A stretch of DNA of 64,000 nt from Hydra vulgaris (GCF_038396675.1 NC_088921.1:30448501-30512500), one strand, 5' to 3'; shown: positions 38,647 to 46,696, counted from the first letter of the stretch. Notes: generated by a model from the letters alone, not told the origin. Translations and numbers: made by a program.

Positions 38647-38799
38647 TTATTTTTTTGGTCTTTTTATAGCTGTTTTGTAAGATTCACATTTTTCAAAAGG
38701 ATCTGAAGTAGATTGCACAAATCCATTTGATTTTTTCCAATACAATTGACATGAAGTTGGTTTAAACATTTTATAAAATTCCATACCTTTATCTCTCAT
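38647..38799 (-). CDS. Small 50-residue protein of Polinton
   Basis: ATG at 38,799 is directly preceded by ATATATAAAA, the motif found at the other genes of the element, and the frame ends TAA at 38,647. The product begins MRDKGMEFYKMFKPTSCQLY and ends basic (KTAIKRPKK), with two cysteines. Family unknown. Too short for standard ORF calling; supported by the start motif and its place between PolB and the AT-hook gene. Confidence 0.55.
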   Translation of the reverse strand: MRDKGMEFYKMFKPTSCQLYWKKSNGFVQSTSDPFEKCESYKTAIKRPKK

Positions 38800-38837
38800 T
38801 TTTATATATCAATCTTTTTTTAAGCGATTTTAGCACA

Positions 38838-39332
38838 TCAAAAATCTAAAGATTTTTTTAATTTTTTAGAATTGAGTACTTCAATCTTATAACCATCCTC
38901 AATCTTTCCATCACGTAATTCAAAATAACCAAATCCATGTCCAGTTTCTTTCATAGCCATATATAATGATTTATATATTATTTCTTCTCCTGTTTCTATG
39001 TTTGTGAGTTTAATAGTGACTGGTTCTCTCCTAATTGTTCTTAATCTTTCATATTTTGGATCAATTTCTTTTTTTTCTTTTTCTTCTTTTACTTTATTTA
39101 ATCTAGGTCTTCCTACTGGTTTTCTCTCACGAACTTCTTTTACTTTATTTAATCTAGGTCTTCCAATAGGTCTTTTCTCATCAGTTAATTCTGTTGCTTT
39201 TGACATGATCGCATCCTTATCAATCAATCCATTATCTATAGCAAGCATTAATAATGTGACATAATTTTTAGATGTTTGTGAAATGTTATTTTCTTTTAAT
39301 AAATTTTGCAAAGCTTTCCTTGTATAATACAT
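38838..39332 (-). CDS. AT-hook protein with NUMOD1-like C-terminal segment
   Basis: 164 codons, intact, start preceded by TATATAATAAAA. An N-terminal helical segment (residues 1-50) is followed by two AT-hook cores (RPIGRPRLNK at 54-63 and KPVGRPRLNK at 71-80) separated by a 17-residue repeat. A charged linker leads to a segment (103-155) reading IKLTNIETGEEIIYKSLYMA then GYFELRDGKIEDGYKIEVL. This resembles the NUMOD1 DNA-binding fold ('hkvyksiseAsrelg') found next to homing-endonuclease domains. Probable minor-groove DNA binding; a role in packaging or regulation is speculation. Confidence 0.7.
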   Translation of the reverse strand: MYYTRKALQNLLKENNISQTSKNYVTLLMLAIDNGLIDKDAIMSKATELTDEKRPIGRPRLNKVKEVRERKPVGRPRLNKVKEEKEKKEIDPKYERLRTIRREPVTIKLTNIETGEEIIYKSLYMAMKETGHGFGYFELRDGKIEDGYKIEVLNSKKLKKSLDF

Positions 39333-39371
39333 TTTTATTATATAAAGAAAAAAAATTATTCATATCATTTT

Positions 39372-40667
39372 TTAATTAACAAAAAGGTCTAATTTACTTC
39401 CATCTGATTTAAAATTCACTAATTTATCTGATATCACCACTGCATATCCTAACGTATATTAAGGAACTGCTGTATTAAAGTTCATTTTAATTTGTATATC
39501 TATTACTGATGATTTATATCTTTCTGGTTGATTACTTACATCAATAACAAATATAGGGAACAAATCTTTATAATCAAGAGGTTGTATGTTACTATTAGTA
39601 ATCAATTCGTTCATTCCATAATATTTTTCACTAAATACAGCTGCATCTCTATAAGCTCTTGAAAATTGTTGATTTGGAAATGATAAGCTGTAATCAGTTA
39701 CTGGGTATTTATCAGAACTTAGCATAACGTAAATATTTTTCAAGTCACAATGATCGAATATTGCTGGATTAGTTGTTTGATCTCCATTTTTATTTGTTTG
39801 AAATCCGACAACAATATATCTTGGCCTTTCACTAGATGTTTTTACACTAAGTTTCCAAGTAGTTGATAGAGTTTGTGGGATTTCTAAACTATCACATTGC
39901 CTAGTTCTAAAAGCAACTGGAATTGTTGCTTTAGATGCTATAATACTTAAACGTTCATTTTGTTGTGCTAGAGCTGGTTGTACATGCGGCATAAACAATG
40001 TCACTCTTTGGAGGTCTACTTTTCCAGCAGCTACAGTAGCTCCTCTAAAAATAGCATCATCATCAGATTTTCTAGTAAGAACTATTGTATGTTTAAATCC
40101 GTAAATAACTTTATCATAATCATCACAGAATCGGAAGATATGCTTTAAAGGTACGCAAAATGAAAATGTACCTTTTGCAGTTGGTTTTTGAATCAAGTAT
40201 CCTTGTCTTGCTGCAAATCCTGTGTTTTCTGGAATGACTGCTGTTGTTGCTGAATCTTTATACCATAATTGATTCAACCCTTGAGCTAATTGATAAGCGT
40301 TCGGGTATTTAAGCATCCCTAACATTGTAGTTGCTTGTCCAGGATTAAAAACTACTTCAATATCTTGATTAGATAATTGATAAGCTATTTAACTAAATAG
40401 ATACATAATACCATTATTTGTAAGTGCTACTGCATCTGCATTAGCATAAGCTGTATTATCAGCTTTAAGAAGTCTTCCTTCAAACAACAGGTACGCATCA
40501 GATGGTACTGAATATAAATCGGATTGTTCAATATTTATTATAATATTTCCAGTATTATTTAGATTAGGTCGAGATGCTGGATCATAATCTCGATAATAAT
40601 ATTTTTCAATTGATTCATCTACAATTGGTGTTTCTGTAATATTTAAAATTGATTGAGAAGTTGTCAT
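39372..40667 (-). pseudogene. MCP: Major capsid protein (double jelly-roll), two in-frame stops
   Basis: A 431-codon frame from ATG 40,667 (TATAAAAAATG) to TAA 39,372, interrupted by TAA at 40,389 and TAA at 39,459. Conserved Polinton MCP landmarks are YRDYDPASRPNLNNTGNIII, SDAYLLFEGRLLKAD, then after the first stop VVFNPGQATTMLGMLKYP, GFAARQGYLIQKP, FCVPLKHIFRFCDDYDKVIYG, RYIVVGFQTNKNG and the C-terminal VVISDKLVNFKSDG beyond the second stop. The double jelly-roll protein forms the pseudo-hexameric shell of polintoviruses. The reading frame is otherwise intact, with no frameshift, so inactivation appears recent. Confidence 0.93.
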
Positions 40668-40693
40668 TTTTTATAATAGAAAAAATTTTTTTT

Positions 40694-41164
40694 TTATATA
40701 CTCCGAAGGCCTCTCCCTTTTTTAACTAAATCCTCTATTCTGATAGCATTCTTACGTGATAGCTTTACTCCGCTTGGGCCTTTCAGGCCATTTCCATTAA
40801 TTATATTATTTAAATTTGTTACTGCTTCATCTCCTGACTTTGCTAATCTTAATAATATATCCTCACTTTTTTTACTAAGATTTACTTTTGGAGCTACTTT
40901 ATTAATTAACTTATTTCCTTTTTCAATTGTAACATTTTTAGCAGCTTCTATTGCTGATGTTGCAAGTTCTTTTCCTGCTGATTTAGCAGCAGTTACTGCA
41001 GTTTTTCCTAAATCAGTAGCTGCAAGCTTTTTAATCATAGCTGATGATACTTTTGTTACATTTGATGCTGCTGCTCGTCTAAACATTTCTCTTAAAGTAT
41101 CAAAAAATCCACTACCACCAATAACATGTTTTTTCACAAATCTTTTATTTTGAACAATAATCAT
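40694..41164 (-). CDS. Basic amphipathic virion-type protein (Polinton PX-like)
   Basis: 156 codons, intact. The N-terminus is basic, followed by GGSGFFDTLREMFRRAAASN, a long Ala/Lys-rich helical stretch (ATDLGKTAVTAAKSAGKELA) and a basic C-terminus (VKKGRGLRSI). Glycine doublets GSG and GRG are plausible protease cleavage sites by analogy with adenovirus core/pVI precursors. Composition fits a DNA-condensing or membrane-active minor virion component. Its start lacks a strong TATA, reading AATTAAAAATG. Confidence 0.5.
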   Translation of the reverse strand: MIIVQNKRFVKKHVIGGSGFFDTLREMFRRAAASNVTKVSSAMIKKLAATDLGKTAVTAAKSAGKELATSAIEAAKNVTIEKGNKLINKVAPKVNLSKKSEDILLRLAKSGDEAVTNLNNIINGNGLKGPSGVKLSRKNAIRIEDLVKKGRGLRSI

Positions 41165-41187
41165 TTTTAATTAGGGAAAATTTTTTT

Positions 41188-42084
41188 TTATATTGCAAGA
41201 GTATTCTGTATTGCTTCATACTTACCCTTACTTAATACACCTTGTCTTAATAATTCATCGCCAATTGCAACAGCTTCATTTCTTGATGAACTATTACCTG
41301 CTTCCCATGCAGCTATACGTAACTCAAGCATCTCAACTAGAGTATTAGGATCACTAGGAAGAATTACAGTTTGTATTCTTGTTCTTTTAACTCCAGTTCC
41401 ATATTCAAGTTTTCTCTTTGATAATATAGGAGTTCTTATATCTTTCCAAATTGGAGATATTAACTCATTATATTTTTCACTTCTAGATGATCTTACTTTA
41501 CCTTTATCAGTAGTAAGAGCATCTGTATTTATTAATATTTCTCTATAATTTTTAAGATCTTCATTACTATATACCTCTTTATTAGGTTTAAACTTTGTTA
41601 CTAATTCCAAAAAACCTGGTGTACCATCATATTTCTTTCCATCAACAGTTATATCATCATTATTAATTGTAATTGGTTTTTTACCAATATATAGTTCATC
41701 TCCTTTTGAATGTATACCAAATATAGGATCTGTAGACTTTTTACTTTTTGCATACAATCTAAGATAATTTGTTGCAATTTTTCCAAAATTTAAAATATTT
41801 GATCTTTCAGGAACTTCGGACCCTTTATCAAGATGAAGGATAGCAAGATCCTTTTCAGGATTTGAAAAAGTGAGTGCTAATTGATCTTTCAAATTAGATA
41901 TACTATTATTTATTCCAGATTGACTATCAATTAAGGGTCTATATAACTTTGATAAATCCATCTGTAGGTTATAGTCACCCACCTTTTTAGCAATATTATC
42001 TTGTTGTACTTTTTTCTTAAGATAAATGTATTTTTTTACAAGTTGATCTCTTTTATCAGGATCTGTAAATTTAAACAACGACAT
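41188..42084 (-). CDS. Conserved Polinton protein PY-like (DUF8207-like)
   Basis: 298 codons from ATG 42,084 (MSLFKFTDP), chosen because TATATAAAAATG abuts it; an upstream ATG at 42,120 is less likely. A coiled-coil-prone N-terminal half (residues 1-90) precedes a compact segment DPIFGIHSKGDELYIGKKPITINNDD, then a GTPGFLELVTKFKP block. That block ('F-G-I/x-G-x-x-Y-I-G...Y-x-G-T-P-G-L-x-x-L-I') is one I associate with a widespread Polinton protein. The C-terminal 60 residues are helical. Function unknown, probably virion-associated. Confidence 0.6.
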   Translation of the reverse strand: MSLFKFTDPDKRDQLVKKYIYLKKKVQQDNIAKKVGDYNLQMDLSKLYRPLIDSQSGINNSISNLKDQLALTFSNPEKDLAILHLDKGSEVPERSNILNFGKIATNYLRLYAKSKKSTDPIFGIHSKGDELYIGKKPITINNDDITVDGKKYDGTPGFLELVTKFKPNKEVYSNEDLKNYREILINTDALTTDKGKVRSSRSEKYNELISPIWKDIRTPILSKRKLEYGTGVKRTRIQTVILPSDPNTLVEMLELRIAAWEAGNSSSRNEAVAIGDELLRQGVLSKGKYEAIQNTLAI

Positions 42085-42106
42085 TTTTATATATTTAAGA
42101 AAAAAT

Positions 42107-42187
42107 AAAACACATAACATCTTTTATGTTAAAACACATTACATCTTTTATGTTAAAACACATAACATCTTTTATGTTATGTGTTTT
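42107..42187. repeat. Three 24-bp hairpin repeats ending in a 14-bp-arm palindrome
   Basis: Units aaaacacataacatcttttatgtt at 42,107-42,130, 42,131-42,154 and 42,155-42,178. Each can fold aacat/atgtt around ctttt. The last one extends into a perfect 14-bp-arm hairpin (42,155-42,168 with 42,174-42,187). Lies between the stop of the 147-codon gene and the start of the PY-like gene. Confidence 0.9.
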
Positions 42188-42630
42188 TAATTGTTATAAA
42201 TGATATCTTTAATTTCAAAATCACTATAATTAATATCAATATCTTCTATCGGATTAAATATTAAATCAGACAATAGTTTGCTTCTTGTTAATTTTTTTTT
42301 TTTAAGATTACAATCTAAATTATATACATATCTATCAACTAATCTACACTTTTCTTTCTTACTAATATTTTTCCATTCTTTATATGATTCTTTAATCATA
42401 TTTTCAACATTACCATTATCTTTATATTTAAACTGAATAAGATAATATAGCTTATCTCTAGCTTCATCACTATACTGAGTAGGTATTTTAAAGTTACCTC
42501 CATCAGTAGTTAGCATATTATTTCTTATAAAGCCTGCTTTTTCAAATACTAATTTTTCTAAATACCTTTTTTTATTCAAATCATTTTCACGCTTGCTACA
42601 TTCTAAAAAGAAAGGGTAAAAGTAAAACAT
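42187..42630 (-). CDS. Unassigned Polinton protein, 147 aa
   Basis: Intact frame beginning MFYFYPFFLECSKREND, start preceded by TTATTAAAAAT. The body has KLVFEKAGFIRNNM, YSDEARDKLYYLIQFKYKDNG, then a Lys-rich stretch KKKKLTRSKL and an acidic end (FNPIEDIDINYSDFEIKD). No family recognised. The stop codon coincides with the end of the hairpin repeat. Confidence 0.55.
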   Translation of the reverse strand: MFYFYPFFLECSKRENDLNKKRYLEKLVFEKAGFIRNNMLTTDGGNFKIPTQYSDEARDKLYYLIQFKYKDNGNVENMIKESYKEWKNISKKEKCRLVDRYVYNLDCNLKKKKLTRSKLLSDLIFNPIEDIDINYSDFEIKDIIYNN

Positions 42631-42653
42631 ATTTTTAATAAGAAAGAATTTAC

Positions 42654-43307
42654 TTATTTTATTTTATTAATATTTTCGGATTTATTAAATCTCATTTGCA
42701 ATAGATTAATAGCCTCCTCTCTTCCTTGATTATTCAACGATATTTTAGTTTGTTCATCAATATCTTTTTTAATTTTTGATCTAATATCTTCAAGCATCAC
42801 TTTAAATTTTTCAAATTCGCTAAGTATCAGCTCAAATTCTTTATCATCTATTTGTCCGTCTACTAAAGCTTTAGAAATATGATCCATTATTGTATTTAAT
42901 TTTGAATTTGCAAGTATTTTAATACTTTCATGTTTTTGTGCTTTTAAACTTAATTTTTTATTCACTTGGCCTCCTATCAATGAAAGAGCTCCGATTGCTA
43001 ATGCTGCTCCTTCACATGCAATAGCTATTGGTGCTGCTAATATTGTAGCTAAAAAACCAATACCAACAGTTCCAAGTGCCATTGTACTTCCAATTAATGC
43101 AACATCAACTGCTGAAATTATTTTTATTGCTTTATTATACTTTTTACTTAATGTAGATCTTTTTTCTCTCTCAATTTCAATTTCTTTTTGAATTTCACTT
43201 ATTTTATTCAAACGGTATACAGTAGCACTTACTTGAGTTTCTATTTCAGTATATTCGTTTGGTAAAGACGGATATAATTTTATATTAGATTTAGTTGAAT
43301 ACTCCAT
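42654..43307 (-). CDS. Coiled-coil protein with central hydrophobic hairpin
   Basis: 217 residues from ATG 43,307 (MEYSTKSN; TTTATAAAATG abuts it). An N-terminal coiled coil (about 25-60), a Gly/Ala-rich hydrophobic hairpin (61-112: VDVALIGSTMALGTVGIGF and IAIACEGAALAIGALSLIGG) and a C-terminal coiled coil (115-200, containing LVDGQIDDKEFELILSEFEKF). This layout is one I recognise as a recurrent Polinton accessory protein. It suggests membrane insertion, perhaps for penetration or virion-membrane interaction, but that is inference. Confidence 0.6.
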   Translation of the reverse strand: MEYSTKSNIKLYPSLPNEYTEIETQVSATVYRLNKISEIQKEIEIEREKRSTLSKKYNKAIKIISAVDVALIGSTMALGTVGIGFLATILAAPIAIACEGAALAIGALSLIGGQVNKKLSLKAQKHESIKILANSKLNTIMDHISKALVDGQIDDKEFELILSEFEKFKVMLEDIRSKIKKDIDEQTKISLNNQGREEAINLLQMRFNKSENINKIK

Positions 43308-43328
43308 TTTATAAAGCAAATAAAAATA

Positions 43329-43712
43329 TTATAATAAATTAATAAAGCATAAACTATCTCCTTTATTAATTGTTACATCTTCAAATGAATTATTTTTAAT
43401 AATAATAACTATATCATCTACAGACTCTGATATAACAGAATTTTGTAAACATAGCATTTTTAATTTAAGTTCATTTTTAAGTGAAACTAATGCAACACTA
43501 TTGCCATTAATTTCAATACCTATTTTTAATGAAATACTTTTTTGAGACATAAAATCTAATTTAATATCCTGCTGTGCAAATATTTCACATTTTGTACCGT
43601 TTATTAATACTGAAGGATGATCTAATTTTTCATTAAACTTAAAATGTGAATTAGATGCATAAGTATCAACGATTGGTATCTTATTTATAAATTTATGTAT
43701 TGGATAACTCAT
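43329..43712 (-). CDS. dUTPase-fold-like protein lacking catalytic motifs
   Basis: 127 residues from ATG 43,712 (MSYPIHKF); longer frames upstream run into the 24-bp repeat array and are not credible. The pattern of strands resembles the trimeric dUTPase jelly roll: CEIFAQQDIKLDFMSQKSIS, then SLKIGIEINGNSVALVS, and a C-terminal DIVIIIKNNSFEDVTINKGD followed by hydrophobic residues. The last piece parallels dUTPase motif 4-type 'L-x-N-x-s-x-x-x-f-x-I-x-k-G-D-R-I-A-Q-l'. The Asp/Ser/Tyr catalytic motifs are absent, so activity is unlikely. Adenovirus E4-ORF1 is a known example of a dUTPase-derived non-enzyme. Assignment is tentative. Confidence 0.4.
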   Translation of the reverse strand: MSYPIHKFINKIPIVDTYASNSHFKFNEKLDHPSVLINGTKCEIFAQQDIKLDFMSQKSISLKIGIEINGNSVALVSLKNELKLKMLCLQNSVISESVDDIVIIIKNNSFEDVTINKGDSLCFINLL

Positions 43713-43757
43713 GTTTTTACATATATAAAAATTTATTTTATATATGTTAATATTTTT

Positions 43758-43896
43758 CATGGGTTTGAAAGACTTACTCCGCATGGGTCTGAAAGACCTA
43801 CTCCGCATGGGTCTGAAAGACCTACTCCGCATGGGTCTGAAAGACCTACTCCGCATGGGTCTAAAAGACCTACTCCGCATGGGTCTGAAAGACCTA
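43758..43896. repeat. 24-bp tandem hairpin array, 5.8 copies
   Basis: Units catgggtctgaaagacctactccg, each containing ggtct-gaa-agacc stem-loops. Five full copies plus a partial one at the right. Copy 1 differs at two bases (gggtttgaaagactt) and copy 5 at one loop base. The stop codon of the 201-codon gene lies in the last partial copy. GC-richest patch of the element. Confidence 0.95.
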
Positions 43897-44499
43897 AAAA
43901 ATTAAATTTAAAAATGGAATATTAGCAAATGGTGAATTAGGACCTAATAATAGACCTTTACCCGTCTTTTCATATCCATCACCACTATTCAAGTATAAAC
44001 CGTCTCCTAAATTTCCTCCTTTATTCCATGGTGATAGATAGAAACCTTTTCCTAATTTAGTAAAATTAATTCCTTTACCATTCATCTTAGTATATAATGT
44101 TTTAGAAATACCATTTCCAGCAATTTTATTAATTAAATTGTTTCCAGTTGCAGCACCTACTCCTGTAAGTAGACCTGTTGCGAGTGATGGTATAACTTTT
44201 GATGCTAAAAAGCTACCAGCTGATGTTAGAAAAGGTAAAAGTGCTCCAAGAAATCCTCCTTCTATTTTAGAATTGTGTATAAGTTGAGCTTTACTTAAAT
44301 TAATAACAACTCCAGTACCTTTTTCATATGCACTTTTAATTTTATTCAATTGTCTTTTTGTTACAGCTAATACATGCTCACCATTTAGATCTTCATACGA
44401 TAATTTGATACTAGCATTGAGTTCATTACTAACTGCTTTTTTAATTTTTTTCAATTGCCCTTCTGAAATATTCACTTTAATATTAGTGTAATTAGTCAT
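43894..44499 (-). CDS. Polinton virion-type protein with pX-like hydrophobic segment
   Basis: 201 codons, intact, GTTATAAAAATG at the start. The N-terminus contains two copies of a short unit (ISEGQLKKIKKAV..IKLSYEDL and VTKRQLNKIKSAY..VINLSKAQL). Then comes the highly characteristic KIEGGFLGALLPFLTSAGSF and a Gly/Ala-rich hydrophobic stretch (81-118), followed by a Gly-rich tail with three GxGxYL-type units (GKGFYLSPW, GDGLYLNSG). I recognise this layout from many Polintons. It is usually considered a minor core or membrane-active capsid component comparable to adenovirus pX/pVI; the role is inferred. Confidence 0.65.
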   Translation of the reverse strand: MTNYTNIKVNISEGQLKKIKKAVSNELNASIKLSYEDLNGEHVLAVTKRQLNKIKSAYEKGTGVVINLSKAQLIHNSKIEGGFLGALLPFLTSAGSFLASKVIPSLATGLLTGVGAATGNNLINKIAGNGISKTLYTKMNGKGINFTKLGKGFYLSPWNKGGNLGDGLYLNSGDGYEKTGKGLLLGPNSPFANIPFLNLIF

Positions 44500-44521
44500 T
44501 TTTATAACTCACGAAAAAAAA

Positions 44522-45298
44522 TTATAACTTACGAAAAAATTTACTATTAACATTTGTAAATGTTCTTTCAAGGATAGAATCTTGTCTCTCCCTTATATGA
44601 AATCTAATATCTATTTTTTCTCCTCGTAAATTCAATAAATTTCCATCTTGATCAATTATTTGAGTTACCATTTGAGAAATTTGCTTTATAATTACTGGCA
44701 AGTAAATTAAATTAGTTGGCTTTTCAACAATTTTATATCCAGGACCTACATCTGGAAAAAATGAATATGCAATAGTAGCTGTTTGTCCATCTAAATAAGT
44801 TGACCCTAATATATCAGATGTAATACGAATACTATTCACTTTTAATATATTTACAATATTTTCTGATTCGTAATATCCAGATGAATATACCTGATATTCA
44901 AAACCTAAAAGCGTACTAATTGAGTTTGGAACTGCAAAATCTACTTTATATCCGGATGGAATATTTAAAGTTGAACTTAATGTATTACTATTAGCTCCAA
45001 TTGTAATAGCTGCAGCTCCTGATATAGTACTTCCATTTTTAATCATAGCTAATTGAATATATTCATTTATATCTCCAATCTCGTAAGCTATTACAGGAAT
45101 ATTTATATTAAGCCAAGTTGTTCCATTGTCTGAACTATATTTAAAATTGTTATTTGACAAATCAATATTCGGAAAACTGTAATACGTCTCTAAACTTACT
45201 AGAGCCATTTCATATTCTCTATCATCAGCAAGAGATATACTAGATGAGAATCTAGTTTTTATTAAACTTGTATTTCCACTAACATGTATACATGGCAT
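44522..45298 (-). CDS. Minor capsid (penton) protein, single jelly roll
   Basis: 258 residues from ATG 45,298 (MPCIHVSGNTS), 22 bp after the stop of the packaging ATPase and abutted by TTATATAAAAAAATG. Landmarks are DDREYEMALVSLETYYSFPN, IGDINEYIQLAMIKNGS, NIPSGYKVDFAVPNSISTLLGF, LIYLPV and a C-terminal IDIRFHIRERQ. These are the standard pattern of the Polinton/adintovirus penton homologue that occupies capsid vertices. Intact. It partners with the MCP, and clustering with ATPase and the pX-like gene forms a virion module. Confidence 0.85.
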   Translation of the reverse strand: MPCIHVSGNTSLIKTRFSSSISLADDREYEMALVSLETYYSFPNIDLSNNNFKYSSDNGTTWLNINIPVIAYEIGDINEYIQLAMIKNGSTISGAAAITIGANSNTLSSTLNIPSGYKVDFAVPNSISTLLGFEYQVYSSGYYESENIVNILKVNSIRITSDILGSTYLDGQTATIAYSFFPDVGPGYKIVEKPTNLIYLPVIIKQISQMVTQIIDQDGNLLNLRGEKIDIRFHIRERQDSILERTFTNVNSKFFRKL

Positions 45299-45320
45299 TT
45301 TTTTATATAAAAGAAAAAAA

Positions 45321-46100
45321 TTAATTATTAAAAAATTCATTCGTAAAATAAAAACTATCTAGTCCACTTCTATATTTTCCATTATCTATTTTAGAAGATA
45401 AATCTATAACAACAAATCCATGAGGTTCTGACCAAGCAGTTTTACATAATCTTTTAAACTCCTCTATTGGCATATCACCTATAACATGATCCCTATAAAT
45501 ATAACTTAAACTAATCGAATCTTGTTTAAATAAGCAAATAAAATTTGCACTTTCTCTTATAGTTTGTCTAGGTAATCTAAAATAATTTTGTGAAAGATAA
45601 AAACAATCTACATTACTATGTCTTCCTCTTGTATAATATTCCTCACACTTATTTTGTTTTGAAAGCAAAATATCATCGAATATTATTAAATTGTTATTTT
45701 TTGAATCAAGATCTGCAGGATCTGGTATATCATCTCCTTTTTCAAAAAAATTACACTCAATATCAGATTTATCTTTTATATTTTTTGAAACTTCTTCAAT
45801 CATTAAATCTGGATTTTCTATTTTGTCTTGATATTTAAACAAATTAAGAATAACTTCTTTTGGTAATTTTTCTTCAAAACACTTTTTTATTATCTTATAC
45901 TCGTCTTGATATAACGACTTTCCATAAATTTGTAAATTATTATAATCTAACCAACCAGGTCTCAAAAGTAAATTTAATAACAAAGTAGTTTTTCCACAAC
46001 CTGACTTTCCAACAACTAAGCCTCTTATACTTCTAGGGAGCAACTTGCTATTATTTCTCTTATTTTTATTTGCATTCCAGGATAAATCAATGATGCTCAT
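45321..46100 (-). CDS. ATP: FtsK/HerA-type genome-packaging ATPase
   Basis: 259 codons, intact. Walker A GKSGCGKTT at residues 31-39, Walker B NLIIFDDIL at about 137-145, and the downstream YYTRGRHSNVDCFYLSQNYF sensor/arginine region typical of A32-like packaging ATPases of NCLDVs, virophages and Polintons. The enzyme powers DNA translocation into the capsid. The gene starts 38 bp from the divergent PLA2 gene, so the short spacer at 46,101-46,138 must serve both directions. Confidence 0.93.
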   Translation of the reverse strand: MSIIDLSWNANKNKRNNSKLLPRSIRGLVVGKSGCGKTTLLLNLLLRPGWLDYNNLQIYGKSLYQDEYKIIKKCFEEKLPKEVILNLFKYQDKIENPDLMIEEVSKNIKDKSDIECNFFEKGDDIPDPADLDSKNNNLIIFDDILLSKQNKCEEYYTRGRHSNVDCFYLSQNYFRLPRQTIRESANFICLFKQDSISLSYIYRDHVIGDMPIEEFKRLCKTAWSEPHGFVVIDLSSKIDNGKYRSGLDSFYFTNEFFNN

Positions 46101-46138
46101 TTTTTATTGGAAATATAAAAAATATTTACATTATAAAA
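46101..46138. promoter_or_regulatory. 38-bp bidirectional start region (ATPase / PLA2)
   Basis: Reads caataaaaaatg toward the ATPase (minus) and attataaaaatg toward the PLA2 gene (plus). It is the only divergent gene pair in the element and leaves no room for conventional separate promoters. Confidence 0.7.
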
Positions 46139-46696
46139 ATGTATTGCTTCAAATGTAAAAGAAAAACAGATACACTAAACCTACAAAACGTTGTTAGTAA
46201 AAACAATAGAAATATGTTACGTGGAACTTGTGAAGTTTGTGGAACAACAAAAACTCAATTTGTCTCAGCTTCGAAAGGTGGAGATTTAGTGAATTCAATT
46301 AATTCAATAACTAAAAAAATAAAATTACCATGGGCAAAATTTCCTGGTGAAATGCATTTACCTGGAATGAACTTTGCTAGTCCTGGTACTAATTTAGATG
46401 AAAGACTTACTTCCACTGATGCATATAAAAAATGGAGTAAACCTATAGATAGAGTTGATAATGCCGCTTATCATCATGATCTTGCTTATCAACATTTTAC
46501 AGATACTCCAAATAGAAATTTAGCTGATAAAATGATGATTGAAGAAATGGATGCTATAAAAAATCCAACAACACGTGAAAAAATTGAAAGAGGTATTATA
46601 AAACCTATTATAGCATCTAAAGCTAGATTTGGATTAGGCCTGAAAGATCAAAAAAACTACAATCGATCAGCGAAAAAGACAAGGAAAAAAAATTGA
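46139..46696 (+). CDS. Zinc-ribbon plus parvovirus-type phospholipase A2 domain protein
   Basis: 185 codons, intact, ATTATAAAAATG at the start. N-terminal zinc ribbon: Cys3/Cys6 and Cys31/Cys34 (YCFKCKRKT, GTCEVCGTTK). Then LPGMNFASPGTNLDERL supplies the calcium-loop-like Pro-Gly segment, and DRVDNAAYHHDLAYQHF carries the His113-Asp114 pair of the vPLA2 active site. The C-terminus is strongly basic (SAKKTRKKN). Viral PLA2 domains of this kind act on endosomal membranes during entry, and the zinc ribbon is commonly attached in Polintons. The gene overlaps the start region of the integrase frame. Confidence 0.85.
   Translation: MYCFKCKRKTDTLNLQNVVSKNNRNMLRGTCEVCGTTKTQFVSASKGGDLVNSINSITKKIKLPWAKFPGEMHLPGMNFASPGTNLDERLTSTDAYKKWSKPIDRVDNAAYHHDLAYQHFTDTPNRNLADKMMIEEMDAIKNPTTREKIERGIIKPIIASKARFGLGLKDQKNYNRSAKKTRKKN

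Noticed and set aside
43713-43880. N-terminal MRSRSFRP repeat extension of the dUTPase-like gene
   Set aside because: It is the hairpin array read in one frame; the TATA-type motif and conserved start lie at 43,712.
43758-43896. CRISPR-like array
   Set aside because: Units are contiguous 24-bp copies with no variable spacers, in an animal transposon.
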